Below, in pieces: positions 6,087-7,005 of a stretch of DNA of 7,005 nt. How positions within the stretch are numbered: position 1 is the stretch's first letter; every line of letters begins with the position of its first letter. Made by a program: the position numbers and the translations under genes. This DNA is from Berkiella sp964502705 (GTDB lineage: Bacteria; Pseudomonadota; Gammaproteobacteria; Berkiellales; Berkiellaceae). Where the stretch lies: assembly GCA_964502705.1 (NCBI GenBank), contig CAZCXZ010000152.1, positions 1 through 7,005 on the forward strand, read 5' to 3'. A model generated the notes under the pieces. That model saw only the letters and a list, made by a program, of their open reading frames with translations. It made no database searches and was not told where the DNA came from.

Positions 6087-6115
6087 ATTACAATTAATTG
6101 CCGAGTTAAAGTCAA
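6087..6115 (-). promoter_or_regulatory. Sigma-70-type promoter for the CxxC protein gene
   Basis: On the minus strand TTGACT (6115-6110, five of six) and TGTAAT (6092-6087, five of six) are separated by exactly 17 bases. The start point would be near 6080, leaving a leader of about 74 bases that contains the 14-bp palindrome and the AAAGG ribosome binding site. The promoter lies in the gap after the patatin gene, so the CxxC gene need not depend on read-through. Confidence 0.75.
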
Positions 6116-6169
6116 CCCGTTCTTTTACCCATGTACTGGATGTACGCAGAATTTCCGGCATTTTTGACT

Positions 6170-7005
6170 TTAGTGCAAACGCACGTTAGCAGGACGTTCC
6201 GCTAGTAAACGCTTAATTTCAGGGATTGCAGCAATGGCTGCCTCTCTTCCTGCTTCATACATATCTTCATTTGCATGATCATCAAACATACCAAATTCAT
6301 CGATAGCAGGATGGATCAAGATATCGGCTTGCAAGTTTTGCCAATAGGCGAGTTTATAATAGGCAATATGTAAGCTGCGAACGCCGAGTTGATAGGCATT
6401 TTTAACTGGACCATAATCAGGGCTAGTAACAATGTCCACAGCAATAATGATTTTAGGCGCGTAGCGTTGGGCAATTTCAACGGGCACTGGGCTTGCAACA
6501 CCGCCATCGACTAAGGTTCTGCCATACATGCGTACCGGGCTAAATACCATCGGTACGGCACTGGATGCATGGACGGCTGGTACTAATGGACCACTTCTGA
6601 TCACAAACGCTTCGCCACGATGAATATCGGTTGTTACCACCGCTAATGGGATTTTTAAATGATGAAAGTTATGCGCTTTCATATTCTGTTGTAAGAAATA
6701 GCGCAAGGCATTACCTTCAACGGGACCTCTGAGTTGCCATAACATTTTTACACCGGATGCTAGATGAACGTCGAGCAGATCCCATTTATTTAAAGCGATG
6801 ATTTTTTTGCGCAGTTGTTGGGCATCTGGTTCATCCGCATAAAGCGCTCCAATTAAACTACCTGCACTGGAGCCTACGATAAAATCGATAGGGACATGGT
6901 TTTCTTCTAAGACTTCAATTACCCCAGCATGTGCTAAGGCTCTTGCGCCACCGCCGCTTAGTACTAAAGCAACTTGAATATTATTAAGGGGGGGAACAGG
7001 TGGTA
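6170..7005 (-). CDS. Patatin-like phospholipase / acylesterase, RssA type (5' end off window)
   Basis: A serine lipid hydrolase with a Ser-Asp dyad, expected to cleave acyl esters of phospholipids or lysophospholipids. The reading frame is open through the right edge, giving 277 visible residues. It shows the oxyanion-hole loop G17-G-G-A-R-A-L-A-H (17-25), the nucleophile motif G44-S-S46-A-G48 (Ser codon 6866-6868), A-S-S-A-V-P at about 146-151, and the catalytic D166-G-G (Asp codon 6506-6508). The C-terminus has the usual Y-E-A-G-R-E-A pattern. An internal ATG at 6745 would cut off the nucleophile and cannot be the true start. The visible N-terminus is proline-rich (P-P-V-P-P-L), as often found after a signal or lipoprotein leader, so export is possible but unseen. 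Ala follows the loop Arg where most family members have Gly. No convincing terminator follows the stop. Confidence 0.92.
   Translation of the reverse strand, partial: PPVPPLNNIQVALVLSGGGARALAHAGVIEVLEENHVPIDFIVGSSAGSLIGALYADEPDAQQLRKKIIALNKWDLLDVHLASGVKMLWQLRGPVEGNALRYFLQQNMKAHNFHHLKIPLAVVTTDIHRGEAFVIRSGPLVPAVHASSAVPMVFSPVRMYGRTLVDGGVASPVPVEIAQRYAPKIIIAVDIVTSPDYGPVKNAYQLGVRSLHIAYYKLAYWQNLQADILIHPAIDEFGMFDDHANEDMYEAGREAAIAAIPEIKRLLAERPANVRLH

Noticed and set aside
6131..6145. GTAC...GTAC inverted repeat after the patatin stop, considered as a terminator
   Set aside because: The arms are only four to five bases and no T run follows on the minus strand, so it does not qualify as an intrinsic terminator.
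5650..6184. Both minus-strand proteins end in R-L-H
   Set aside because: Three shared residues between otherwise unrelated proteins are easily chance, and no further upstream similarity is seen, unlike the longer tail shared by the two unknown membrane proteins.

Overview
The window looks like chromosomal DNA of a gammaproteobacterium with moderate to low GC. The protein styles (a standalone LplT/Aas-type MFS transporter, a ManC of the AlgA/CpsB type, an RssA-type patatin, a receiver plus HD-GYP-like regulator) would fit Legionellales-like or other host- or biofilm-associated gammaproteobacteria. That placement is an impression from protein style, not a proof. I see no RNA genes, insertion sequences, CRISPR arrays, phage genes or integration sites.

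Layout: (1) 1-2057, minus strand: an MFS transporter resembling lysophospholipid transporters, then, 45 bp downstream and without a visible terminator, a response regulator whose 3' end runs off the left edge. (2) 2058-2220: a divergent intergenic region with a perfect 7-bp inverted repeat and a terminator-like hairpin. (3) 2221-3675, plus strand: manC, a bifunctional mannose-1-phosphate guanylyltransferase / mannose-6-phosphate isomerase, followed by a hairpin terminator. (4) 3831-4304 and 4513-5574, plus strand: two unrecognised proteins, each with a candidate promoter and its own strong intrinsic terminator. (5) 5650-6006, minus strand: a small unrecognised CxxC protein with a near-consensus promoter. 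(6) 6170-7005, minus strand: a patatin-like phospholipase whose N-terminus lies beyond the right edge.

The most interesting part is region 4. The two unknown proteins differ greatly in length (157 and 353 aa), but both carry a D-Q-...-C-S...A-D motif, a second Cys, one hydrophobic segment closed by basic residues, a collinear L-N-x5-P-x3-E motif, and an almost identical C-terminal tail (K-K-T-x-L-K-M). The tail is encoded with synonymous differences, which suggests conservation at the protein level. They look like divergent members of an undescribed family of single-pass membrane proteins. The larger one has a perfect -10 box, a strong Shine-Dalgarno and a strong terminator, so it may be abundant.

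A second notable point is the regulator at the left edge. Its receiver domain keeps the catalytic residues, but the His-Asp pair of the HD-GYP-like domain is replaced by Tyr-Ala. It is therefore probably not an active cyclic-di-GMP phosphodiesterase.

Functional links between the blocks are weak. The transporter and the patatin could both touch phospholipid turnover, and ManC supplies GDP-mannose for surface polysaccharide. The gene orientations and terminators indicate several independent transcription units rather than one system.
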